Assembly (NCBI GenBank): GCA_022729995.1
Contig: DZBS01000018.1
Location: forward strand, 1 to 39,873
Direction of reading: 5' to 3'
DNA from: Draconibacterium orientale
GTDB taxonomy: Bacteria > Bacteroidota > Bacteroidia > Bacteroidales > JAADGE01
DNA: 39,873 bases
The position numbers were made by a program, and so were the translations under genes. Of the stretch, positions 6,744-14,660 are shown in pieces. How positions within the stretch are numbered: the first letter of the stretch is position 1; every line of letters begins with the position of its first letter. The notes beneath the pieces are model-generated. The model worked only from the letters and a program-made list of their open reading frames with translations, searched no databases and was not told the DNA's origin.

Positions 6744-9152
6744 ATGAAATTTTTTAGAAAATACAGCATAAAACAAAAACTTTTGATTCCGCTTTTGGGA
6801 TTAATGATTGTTCTTTTTGTATCAATATTATCCGGTTCTATTTATATTTTAAACGAAACATATAAATCTCAAACAAAAAAAATTATTCGGAACAAAATAG
6901 AAGAATTCAATGCAATATCAGAAGAAATCAGCAATTATGCATTATATAGCGCAACAATAATTTCCGAGTCGGAAAAAGTAAAAAAATCTTATGAAGAATA
7001 TTACAAAACAGGTGATTTTGAAAAACCTTCGGAAGATTTACAAAGAAAATTTTCAAAAATAACAGACAAAGCATTTGAATTTTCAAATTATGAAACAAAA
7101 ATTCATTTTCATTTACCGCCGGCAATTTCATTTTGCAGATGTTGGACAAATACAAGCGGAGATAACATTTCGGAATTTAGAAAATCAGTTGTTCAAATAT
7201 CAAAAGATCATAAATTCAAAAAAGGAATTGAAACAGGAAGAGCCGGTTTGTCGATAAGAGGAATTGCTCCCATTTTTTCTGACTCAGGAAAATATTATGG
7301 TTCTGTTGAAGTAATTTATAATATAAAATATTTGTTGTCGCATAAGTTTAATCAAAAAAACGAAGATGCAGGCATATTCTTATCAGAAAAATATTTTAAA
7401 ATTCCGGAAAACTATATCGAAATAAATTCAGAAGTTTACAGCACATCAAAAAAAGAAATAGGTAATTATTATTTAATAGAGAAAACATCTAATTTTAATG
7501 AAGAAAATCTTGATAAAAAAAATCTTCGAGATACAAAATCGGGATATAAACTTTTAAAAAAAACACCTTATGAATATGCTGTAATACCAATAATAAGTAT
7601 AACAGGCGACGAAGAAGGTATAATTATTTTACAATTTAATTTAAACAATTTCAGAAATGAAATTCTGAAATTGTCAGCATTGTTTTCATTAATTTTTTTG
7701 ATATTTATTAGTTCTATAATACTAATACTTAACTCAATAAGCAATCATTACATAGCTAACAGAATTCAAAAAACAAACAGATATTTAAAAAAGTTATCAA
7801 AAGGAAAACTAATAAAAATTGACACTCCAAAATATTCAGACGAAATATCTACAATGCAAAATTCTTTAATGGAACTAAGCATTTCATTAAAAGAAAAAAT
7901 AAACTTCTCTGTTTCAATAGGTAAAGGAGATTTTGATTACCAATACAAAGCTGTCGGACAGTTTGACATTTTAGGAAAATCTCTTATTGAAATGAGAGAA
8001 AAATTAATTTTAAGCAGAATAGAACTTGAAAAACAAAAAGATATTGCAGAAGAAAGCTCGGCTTTAAAATCGCAATTTCTAAAAAACATGTCGCACGAAA
8101 TAAGAACGCCTCTTAACGGAATTGTAGGGTTTTCGGAACTTATTGCCAATGACGAAATATCGCCCGAACTTAATAAAGAATACACCGGTATAATTGTAAG
8201 TTGCAGCCGGCAATTACTAAAAATAATTGACGATATTCTGGAAATTTCGGGGTTTGAAACAAATAAGAATAAGCCAATAATTTCGCAAGTAAATTTTAAC
8301 GATGTTCTTTCAAAATTAAGAGATTTCTACTATTTGATTTCCCGAGAAAAAAATATAAACCTTATACTTTCGGGAAGTTTGCAGGATAATCTTAGTTTTA
8401 TAGAAACAGACGAAAACAGACTTTATAAAATCTTGGATTGTTTTGCAAATAATGCATTCAAATTCACCGAAAAAGGAAATGTAGAAATCGGATATGTTAC
8501 TTCTGATAAAAAAATTAGATTTTATGTTAAAGATAGTGGAATTGGCATCGGTAAAGAAAATATAAAAAAAATATTTGAACGTTTTTCTCAAGCAGATGAA
8601 GACATTTCATTGAAATACGGAGGTTTGGGTTTAGGACTTTCAATTGCTTTGGAAAACTCAAAAATGATTGGAGGTGAAATAGACGTAAAATCAGAACGGA
8701 ATAAAGGTTCCGAATTTTCTTTAATTTTACCGTATTCTCCTGTAATTCAAGAAAAAGAAGAAAAATATATTAAAATTATAAATACAAAAACTAAAATTCT
8801 TGTTGCCGAAGATGAAGAAGTAAATATTTTATATCTCAAAACAATTATAGAAAATTTCTCTTCGAATTTTGAGATTTTACATGCAATAAACGGAAAAGCG
8901 GCAATAGAAATTTTTGAAAAAACCGAAAATATTAAAATGGTTTTTATGGATTTAAAAATGCCTATTTTAGACGGGTTTCAAGCAACTGTAGCAATAAAAA
9001 AAATAAATCCGAACATTCCGGTAATTGCACAAACTGCATATACTTCGGAAGAAGAAATAAGAAAATGTTATGAAATAGGAATTCATGATTTTTTAACAAA
9101 ACCAATTTCCAGAGAAAAAATAAATTCGATTATTCAAAAATATCTCAGATAA
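6744..9152 (+). CDS. hybrid sensor histidine kinase / response regulator with dCache_3-like sensor
   Basis: An 802-aa inner-membrane hybrid kinase. It has TM1 at about 11-35, a periplasmic sensor of about 270 residues, and TM2 at about 312-335. A HAMP-like linker is followed by HisKA with the phosphorylated His451 in MSHEIRTPLNG. The HATPase has an N box around NAFKF and the glycine-rich GGLGLGLSIA. A receiver carries phospho-acceptor Asp736 in VFMDLKMP. The sensor resembles double Cache domain 3: FHLPPAISFCRCW, then GIETGRAGLSIRGIAPIF and GSVEVIYNI. Two cysteines (FCRCW) lie in it. No output regulator is adjacent, so the phosphorelay partner is unknown. ATG at 6744 is preferred to the preceding TTG. 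Confidence 0.92.
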   Translation: MKFFRKYSIKQKLLIPLLGLMIVLFVSILSGSIYILNETYKSQTKKIIRNKIEEFNAISEEISNYALYSATIISESEKVKKSYEEYYKTGDFEKPSEDLQRKFSKITDKAFEFSNYETKIHFHLPPAISFCRCWTNTSGDNISEFRKSVVQISKDHKFKKGIETGRAGLSIRGIAPIFSDSGKYYGSVEVIYNIKYLLSHKFNQKNEDAGIFLSEKYFKIPENYIEINSEVYSTSKKEIGNYYLIEKTSNFNEENLDKKNLRDTKSGYKLLKKTPYEYAVIPIISITGDEEGIIILQFNLNNFRNEILKLSALFSLIFLIFISSIILILNSISNHYIANRIQKTNRYLKKLSKGKLIKIDTPKYSDEISTMQNSLMELSISLKEKINFSVSIGKGDFDYQYKAVGQFDILGKSLIEMREKLILSRIELEKQKDIAEESSALKSQFLKNMSHEIRTPLNGIVGFSELIANDEISPELNKEYTGIIVSCSRQLLKIIDDILEISGFETNKNKPIISQVNFNDVLSKLRDFYYLISREKNINLILSGSLQDNLSFIETDENRLYKILDCFANNAFKFTEKGNVEIGYVTSDKKIRFYVKDSGIGIGKENIKKIFERFSQADEDISLKYGGLGLGLSIALENSKMIGGEIDVKSERNKGSEFSLILPYSPVIQEKEEKYIKIINTKTKILVAEDEEVNILYLKTIIENFSSNFEILHAINGKAAIEIFEKTENIKMVFMDLKMPILDGFQATVAIKKINPNIPVIAQTAYTSEEEIRKCYEIGIHDFLTKPISREKINSIIQKYLR

Positions 9153-9156
9153 AAAA

Positions 9157-9188
9157 AATCGCTCCGACAAAAATTTATCGAAGCGATT
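9157..9188 (-). terminator. intrinsic terminator of ppdK
   Basis: Arms aatcgctccga and tcgaagcgatt form an 11-bp stem with one mismatch. On the minus strand the stem is followed by eight T residues, the usual intrinsic terminator layout for ppdK. It also lies just after the stop of the convergent kinase gene. Confidence 0.8.
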
Positions 9189-9217
9189 ACATTATAAATA
9201 AAAATTCAAATCATCCG

Positions 9218-11926
9218 TTATCTTAAATTTGCCTGAGCTGCAGCTAATCTTGCAATAGGCACTCTGTATGGAGAGCAACTAACATAATCTAAACCTGTTC
9301 TGTGACAAAATTCAACAGAAGAAGGTTCTCCGCCGTGTTCGCCGCAAATTCCCAGTTTAATATTTGGTCTTGTTTGACGGCCTTTTTTAACAGCCATTTC
9401 AACTAATTGTCCAACGCCTTCTTGGTCGAGAACTTCAAAAGGGTCGCTTTTTAAAATTCCTTTTGCAATATAAACGGGCAGGAATTTTCCTGCGTCGTCT
9501 CTTGAATATCCAAAAGTCATTTGAGTAAGGTCGTTTGTTCCGAAAGAGAAGAATTCTGCTGATTCTGCAATTAAATCCGCAGTTAAAGCTGCTCTCGGAA
9601 TTTCAATCATTGTTCCAACCAAATGTTCGATTTTATCGTTTCTTTCAGCAAATATTTTTGCAATTGTATCTCTAACAATTACTTCTTGCATTTTCATTTC
9701 GGCTAATGTTCCTGTTAAAGGAATCATAATTTCCGGAATTGCTTTAATACCTCGCTTTTTGAGATTTAATGCAGCCTCAATAATAGCACGAGTTTGCATT
9801 TCTGTAATTTCGGGATATGTGTTTCCCAAACGACAACCTCTATGACCCAACATTGGATTTACTTCCGATAAATCTTCAACTTTTTGTTTGATAATAGAAA
9901 CATCAACTTTCATAATATCAGCCATTTCTTTTTGTCCTTTATCATCATGAGGAACAAATTCATGCAAAGGCGGATCAAGTAAACGAACAGTTACCGGTAA
10001 GTCTTTCATTGCTTCAAAAATACCTTCAAAATCGGTTCTTTGCATAGGCAATAATTTTTCAAGAGCTTTTCTTCTTTCAGTTTCATTTTCGGCAAGAATC
10101 ATTTCACGCATTGCAACAATTTTTTCGCCTTCAAAAAACATGTGTTCTGTTCTGCAAAGACCAATTCCTTTTGCTCCGAATTCGCGAGCAACTTTTGCAT
10201 CGTGAGGTGTATCGGCGTTTGTGCGAACATACATTCTTGTATATTTATCGGCAAGTTCCATAATTTTACCAAAGTCGCCGCTTAATTCAGGATCTATTGT
10301 AGCAATTTTTCCGTCGTAAACTTCACCTGTAGAACCGTTTAACGAAATCCAGTCGCCTTCTTTATATAATTTCCCGCCGGTTTCCATTGTGCGAGCTTTG
10401 TAATTAATTTTTATTGAGCCTGCACCCGAAACGCAACATTTTCCCATTCCTCTTGCAACAACAGCTGCGTGAGATGTCATACCTCCGCGAGCGGTTAAAA
10501 TACCGTTTGCAATATTCATTCCTTCCAAATCTTCCGGAGAAGTTTCTATTCTGGCTAAAATTGAGTTTGGATATTTAGCGGCTTCGTCGGCAAAGAAAAC
10601 GATTTGACCTGTTGCAGCTCCCGGAGAAGCGGGTAAACCTTTAGCTTTTACTGAAGCATTTGCAACAGCCGATTTTTCAAAAATAGGGTGAAGTAATTCA
10701 TCTAATTTTTCGGGAGATTGTCTAAAAATAGCAGTTTTTTCGTCAATCATTCCTTCATTAAGCATATCAATTGCAATTTTAACCATTGCAGCACCTGTTC
10801 GTTTACCGTTTCGAGTTTGAAGCATCCAAAGTTTTCCTTCTTGAATTGTAAATTCAATATCTTGCATGTCTTTGTAATGTTTCTCAAGATTATTTTGAAT
10901 TTCGTTCAATTCTTTATATTGTGAAGGCATTCTTTCTTCTAATGAAGGATATTTATTTTTTCGTTCTTCTTCGGTAACTTGAGCTAAAATAGCCCAACGT
11001 AAAGAGCCTTCTTTTGTTATTTGTTGCGGAGTTCGAGTTCCTGCAACAACGTCTTCACCTTGAGCATCAATTAAATATTCACCGTTGAAAAGATTTTCGC
11101 CTGTTCCTGCATCTCTTGTAAAAGCAACTCCTGTAGCAGAATCTTGTCCCATATTTCCAAAAACCATTGCTTGAACATTTACAGCAGTTCCCCAATCTCC
11201 GGGAATTTTATTCATTTTTCTGTAGTAGATTGCTCTGTCGGTGTTCCAACTGTCGAAAACCGCCATAACAGCACCCCAAAGTTGATCCCAAGGGTTTGTA
11301 GGAAAATCGTGTCCGGTTTGTTTTTTTACGGCTGCTTTGAATTTTGTAACTAATTCTTTTAAATCTTCAACAGTAAAATCTGTGTCGTTTTCAACTCCGC
11401 GAGATTCTTTAAGTTCTTCCATAATTTCTTCAAACGGGTCGATGTCTTCTTTTGATTCTGGTTTCATTCCCAAAACAACGTCGCCGTACATTTGAACAAA
11501 TCTTCGGTATGAATCCCAAGCAAATCTTTCGTTACCGGTTTTTTTAGCTATTCCTACAACTGCATCGTCGTTTAATCCGAGATTAAGAACAGTATCCATC
11601 ATTCCGGGCATTGAAACTCTTGCTCCCGAGCGAACAGAAAGCAAACAAGGATTTTCGGAAGAACCGAAACTTGTGCCCATAATTTTTTCAACATATTTTA
11701 CGGCTGCTTCAACTTCCAATTTTAAAAACTCAACAGCTTTGTCTTTTCCAAGTTCATTATATTCGGTACAAACTTCGGTTGTAATTGTAAATCCGGGAGG
11801 AACAGGAACTCCTACAAGGTTCATTTCTGCAAGGTTTGCTCCTTTTCCGCCTAATAAATTTTTCATTTCTGCTTTACCTTCAGCTTGCTTATTACCAAAA
11901 GTATAAACTCTTTTCTTGTTAATCAT
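9218..11926 (-). CDS. ppdK: pyruvate, phosphate dikinase
   Basis: A 902-aa enzyme that interconverts pyruvate + ATP + Pi with PEP + AMP + PPi. In anaerobes it often works in the glycolytic direction to gain ATP from PPi. The nucleotide-binding N-terminal domain starts with LLGGKGANLAEM. The swivelling phosphohistidine domain contains GGMTSHAAVVARGMGK with the phosphorylated His. The C-terminal PEP/pyruvate barrel contains GICGEHGGEP with the catalytic Cys, followed by DYVSCSPYRVPIARLAAAQ. Length and motif order are normal for bacterial PPDK. It starts with ATG at 11926 and stands alone, diverging from the duplicated envelope-protein genes. Confidence 0.98.
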   Translation of the reverse strand: MINKKRVYTFGNKQAEGKAEMKNLLGGKGANLAEMNLVGVPVPPGFTITTEVCTEYNELGKDKAVEFLKLEVEAAVKYVEKIMGTSFGSSENPCLLSVRSGARVSMPGMMDTVLNLGLNDDAVVGIAKKTGNERFAWDSYRRFVQMYGDVVLGMKPESKEDIDPFEEIMEELKESRGVENDTDFTVEDLKELVTKFKAAVKKQTGHDFPTNPWDQLWGAVMAVFDSWNTDRAIYYRKMNKIPGDWGTAVNVQAMVFGNMGQDSATGVAFTRDAGTGENLFNGEYLIDAQGEDVVAGTRTPQQITKEGSLRWAILAQVTEEERKNKYPSLEERMPSQYKELNEIQNNLEKHYKDMQDIEFTIQEGKLWMLQTRNGKRTGAAMVKIAIDMLNEGMIDEKTAIFRQSPEKLDELLHPIFEKSAVANASVKAKGLPASPGAATGQIVFFADEAAKYPNSILARIETSPEDLEGMNIANGILTARGGMTSHAAVVARGMGKCCVSGAGSIKINYKARTMETGGKLYKEGDWISLNGSTGEVYDGKIATIDPELSGDFGKIMELADKYTRMYVRTNADTPHDAKVAREFGAKGIGLCRTEHMFFEGEKIVAMREMILAENETERRKALEKLLPMQRTDFEGIFEAMKDLPVTVRLLDPPLHEFVPHDDKGQKEMADIMKVDVSIIKQKVEDLSEVNPMLGHRGCRLGNTYPEITEMQTRAIIEAALNLKKRGIKAIPEIMIPLTGTLAEMKMQEVIVRDTIAKIFAERNDKIEHLVGTMIEIPRAALTADLIAESAEFFSFGTNDLTQMTFGYSRDDAGKFLPVYIAKGILKSDPFEVLDQEGVGQLVEMAVKKGRQTRPNIKLGICGEHGGEPSSVEFCHRTGLDYVSCSPYRVPIARLAAAQANLR

Positions 11927-12045
11927 TTTATATTATTTTTAATAAAAAAAAAACTTCCTTTAAGTTCGGTAAAAATATAAAAAAAAGCAATATTAAAAAT
12001 TTTTTGAAAAACTATTTTTAATAATTTTTTTCAATTTTGTTTTTA

Positions 12046-12053
12046 TAACTTTG
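12046..12053 (+). promoter_or_regulatory. -7 promoter box of first paralogue
   Basis: TAACTTTG matches TAnnTTTG and lies 36 nt before the start codon. The same box in the same context precedes the second copy. The -33 TTG is not evident in this T-rich stretch. Confidence 0.65.
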
Positions 12054-12088
12054 TGTATTAAATTAATTTTTACTAAAAACTATTTTAT

Positions 12089-12691
12089 ATGAAAAAAATT
12101 ATTTTTCTTTTATTAACAGCAGTATTATTTACTGTTTTGAGTGGAAACGGAAGAAAAGAGGGAAGATATAAAATAGAAGCTGCTCTAATCGAATATGAAT
12201 TAGATATGATGGGAATGAAAGCCAAATCTTTTTTATATTTTAAAGATTACGGAAAACATCAGTGTATTGAAACTTCTATGGAAATGATGGGTCTTAAATT
12301 GGTAAACAGAACTTTGGAAATAGCCGGTTATACATATACTTTAAATATGAATGAAAAAACCGGAACAAAAATTAAAACTGTTGTTAACGAAGAAGAAATA
12401 GATCCTAATAATATGGATTTTGAAAATATGAGCGATGAAATAAAAACAAAATATAAAATTGTTGAGAAAGGAAATCAAGATTTTGCCGGAAAAAATTGTA
12501 AAGTTTTCGGAATGACAATTGAAGGACAAGATGCTTCATTTTTTGTTTGGAATAATATTCCTTTAAAATATGAAATGTCTCAAAACAATATGAGAATGAT
12601 TATGAAAGCTGTAAGAATTGAAGAAAATCCAAGTTTTCCTGCAGGTATTTTTGAAATTCCCGTTGATTTTAAAATAGAAGAAATCAATTAA
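12089..12691 (+). CDS. exported protein, first of a duplicated pair, lipobox lost
   Basis: A 200-aa protein of unknown function. It has an N-terminal signal sequence nearly identical to that of its neighbour (MKKIIFLLL.AVLFT), but the region with the lipobox Cys and the acidic linker is missing (FTVLSGNGRKEGRYK). It is therefore probably secreted or periplasmic, or held by an uncleaved signal, rather than lipidated. The conserved body has Met-rich parts (IEYELDMMGMKAKS, SMEMMG) and a tail KNCKVFGMTIEGQDASFFVWNNIP reminiscent of DUF4412/LolA-like beta folds, as an inference. The open frame is intact, so I do not call it a pseudogene. Confidence 0.75.
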   Translation: MKKIIFLLLTAVLFTVLSGNGRKEGRYKIEAALIEYELDMMGMKAKSFLYFKDYGKHQCIETSMEMMGLKLVNRTLEIAGYTYTLNMNEKTGTKIKTVVNEEEIDPNNMDFENMSDEIKTKYKIVEKGNQDFAGKNCKVFGMTIEGQDASFFVWNNIPLKYEMSQNNMRMIMKAVRIEENPSFPAGIFEIPVDFKIEEIN

Positions 12692-12769
12692 TATTTTTCT
12701 AAAACAAAAAAACAATTTTAAAAATTTTTAAAAAGCTATTTTTTATATTTTTTTTCGTTTTTGTTTTTA

Positions 12770-12777
12770 TAACTTTG
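12770..12777 (+). promoter_or_regulatory. -7 promoter box of second paralogue
   Basis: TAACTTTG lies 37 nt before the start codon at 12814, in the same context as the box at 12046. This supports separate transcription of each copy and argues against the longer start at 12775, which would overlap this box. Confidence 0.65.
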
Positions 12778-12813
12778 TATACTAAATTAATTATTTATCT
12801 AAACTATTTTTCT

Positions 12814-13491
12814 ATGAAAAAAATTATTTTTCTTTTATTAGCCGCAGTATTATTTACTTTTTCGTGTAAAGACGGTGGAAAAGACTCAAAAAATGAAAAT
12901 GACAGTTCGGTTACTGTTAACGGCGAATCCAACGAAAAAGGCGACGCAGTAAAATCGGAAGGCCGATATAAATTAAAAGCTGCTTTAATTGAATATGAAA
13001 TAGATATGATGGGAATAAAAGCCAAATCTACTTTATATTTTAAAGACTACGGAAAATTTCAATGTGTTGAAGCTTCAATGGAAATGATGGGCGTTAGCTC
13101 TGTTAACAGAACTTTGGAAATTGACGGTTATACTTATACATTAAACATGGATCAAAAAACCGGCTCAAAGATTAAATCTGTTGTTAACAAAGAAGATATG
13201 GACCCTAACGAAATGGATTTTGACAATTTGAGTGATGAAATTAAAACAAAATATAAAATTGTTGAGAAAGGAAATCAAGAAGTTGCCGGAAAAAATTGTA
13301 AAGTGTTTGGAATGACAATTGAAGGACAAGAGGCTACTTTTTATGTTTGGAATAATATTCCGGTAAAGTATGAGATGAACCAAAATAATATGACAATGAT
13401 AATGAAAGCTATAAGAATTGAAGAAAATCCAAGTTTCCCCGCCGGTATTTTCGAAGTTCCCAAAGGTTTTACTATTGAAGAAATAAAATAA
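12814..13491 (+). CDS. lipoprotein, second of a duplicated pair
   Basis: A 225-aa lipoprotein of unknown function. ATG at 12814 gives a clean signal MKKIIFLLLAAVLFTFSC with lipobox Cys18. The ORF track's start 13 codons upstream would bury this signal and overlap the promoter box. After the Cys comes a charged linker rich in Asp, Lys, Ser and Asn (about 19-49), then the body shared with the upstream copy, including GYTYTLNMDQKTGSKIKSVVNKED and VAGKNCKVFGMTIEGQEATFYVWNNIPVKYEM. The pattern of repeated beta strands resembles DUF4412/LolA-like lipoproteins, not proven. The glycosyltransferase gene follows 34 nt later. Confidence 0.8.
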   Translation: MKKIIFLLLAAVLFTFSCKDGGKDSKNENDSSVTVNGESNEKGDAVKSEGRYKLKAALIEYEIDMMGIKAKSTLYFKDYGKFQCVEASMEMMGVSSVNRTLEIDGYTYTLNMDQKTGSKIKSVVNKEDMDPNEMDFDNLSDEIKTKYKIVEKGNQEVAGKNCKVFGMTIEGQEATFYVWNNIPVKYEMNQNNMTMIMKAIRIEENPSFPAGIFEVPKGFTIEEIK

Positions 13492-13514
13492 TTTTTTAAA
13501 ATCTACAATAAAAT

Positions 13515-13566
13515 AATACTCCGAAATGACAGCTTTTATTACAATAAGCATTATTTTCGGAGTATT
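13515..13566 (+). other. inverted repeat spanning the glycosyltransferase start codon
   Basis: aatactccgaaa (13515-13526) and tttcggagtatt (13555-13566) form a perfect 12-bp stem with a 28-nt loop. The left arm ends on the A of the ATG start. It could attenuate or terminate read-through from the lipoprotein gene, or mask the translation start. Confidence 0.5.
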
Positions 13567-14656
13567 TTATTTTATAATGATTTCTTCATTTATATTCGGA
13601 ATATTCTTTCCAAAAAAAAATCTGCCGTATAATCACAATCAATTTTCAGAAAAATCGGTGTTTATTTCTGTAATAATTCCTTTTAAAAACGAAGAGAAAA
13701 ATCTTGTAGATTTAATTTCCGGACTTAAAACCCAATCTCTTTCTTCGGATTTATTTGAAGTAATTTTTGTAAACGATTTTTCCGATGATTCTTCGGCTAA
13801 AATTCTCGCAAATCTAATTTTAGGAATAGAAAATTTCAAAATTATTAATTCAAAATACCGAACCGGAAAGAAAAATGCCGTAGGTGAAGGAATAGAAAAT
13901 TCAAAAGGAAATTTAATTGTAACAACAGATGCCGATTGTGAGCACGGAAAAATATGGTTGGAGAAAATCTATAATTTTTATATTGATTTTAAACCAAAAA
14001 TGATTATAGGTCCGGTAAAATTGACAGGCGAAACATTGTTTGAAAAATTTCAATCTCTTGAATATATGAGTTTATCGGCTTCAACCGAAGGTGCTGCAAA
14101 TATAAAACAAGCTTTTATGTGCAGTGCCGCAAACTTAGCTTTTGAAAAGGTAATTTATAATGAATGTAATAATTTATATAAAGAAAAATATGAATCGGGA
14201 GATGATGTTTTTCTTCTTCATAAAATAAAAAAAAAATATAGAAACGACATATTATTTTTAAATTCAAAAGATGCAATTGTTTATACAAAAGCTGAAAAAA
14301 AACTCAAAGGTTTTATAAATCAACGAAAAAGATGGGCAAGTAAAGCAAAAGGCTACAAAGATTCTGATGCTGTAATAATTTCGTTAATTGTAGCTATTTT
14401 TAATATCAATATAATTTTATTTGCAATTTTAACGGCAATTCATACATCATTTTTGTTTACATTCACTATAGTTTTTTTATTGAAAATAATTCCGGATTTT
14501 ATTATTCTTAATAAAAAATCAAAATTTTATAACTCGGGTAAATTGATGAAATTATTTTTACCGTTTTCAATTATTTACCCGTTTTATATATCTTCAATTT
14601 CAATTTTATCAATTTTTTCAAACAAACTAAATTGGAAATCGAAAAAGAATAAATAG
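13526..14656 (+). CDS. family 2 glycosyltransferase, membrane bound
   Basis: A 376-aa GT-A fold inverting glycosyltransferase that would use a nucleotide sugar at the cytoplasmic membrane. It has an N-terminal TM helix (about 3-28), then the GT2 core: SVIIPFKNEEKNL, nucleotide-binding FVNDFSDDSS, the metal-binding DxD motif in VTTDADCEHG, an acidic ESGDDVFLLHKI segment and the QRKRW motif of processive-type enzymes. Two or three TM helices close the protein (about 285-365). This layout is like cellulose- or hyaluronan-synthase-related and exopolysaccharide/glycolipid enzymes. The acceptor and sugar are unknown. It ends only 4 nt from the convergent gene. Confidence 0.88.
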   Translation: MTAFITISIIFGVFYFIMISSFIFGIFFPKKNLPYNHNQFSEKSVFISVIIPFKNEEKNLVDLISGLKTQSLSSDLFEVIFVNDFSDDSSAKILANLILGIENFKIINSKYRTGKKNAVGEGIENSKGNLIVTTDADCEHGKIWLEKIYNFYIDFKPKMIIGPVKLTGETLFEKFQSLEYMSLSASTEGAANIKQAFMCSAANLAFEKVIYNECNNLYKEKYESGDDVFLLHKIKKKYRNDILFLNSKDAIVYTKAEKKLKGFINQRKRWASKAKGYKDSDAVIISLIVAIFNINIILFAILTAIHTSFLFTFTIVFLLKIIPDFIILNKKSKFYNSGKLMKLFLPFSIIYPFYISSISILSIFSNKLNWKSKKNK

Positions 14657-14660
14657 AATT

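Larger units (their letters stand above)
12000..13491 (+). repeat. tandem gene duplication including upstream regions
   Basis: Two direct units, about 12000-12691 and about 12712-13491, match in both the coding part and the roughly 90 nt before each start (for example tttttataactttgt then taaattaa). Protein identity over the shared 175 residues is about 80% counted by eye. The second unit contains an extra stretch of about 26 codons after the signal sequence, which the first lacks. Confidence 0.9.

Noticed and set aside
9218-11926. ppdK as PEP synthase or PTS enzyme I
   Set aside because: The length, the TSHAAVVARG site and the GICGEHGGEP end with the full N-terminal nucleotide domain fit PPDK better.
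12089-12691. First duplicated gene as a pseudogene
   Set aside because: Only the lipobox and linker are missing; the frame, the promoter box and conserved residues are intact.
12775-12813. Longer start of the second lipoprotein
   Set aside because: It would hide the signal peptide and overlap the -7 box that is shared with the first copy.
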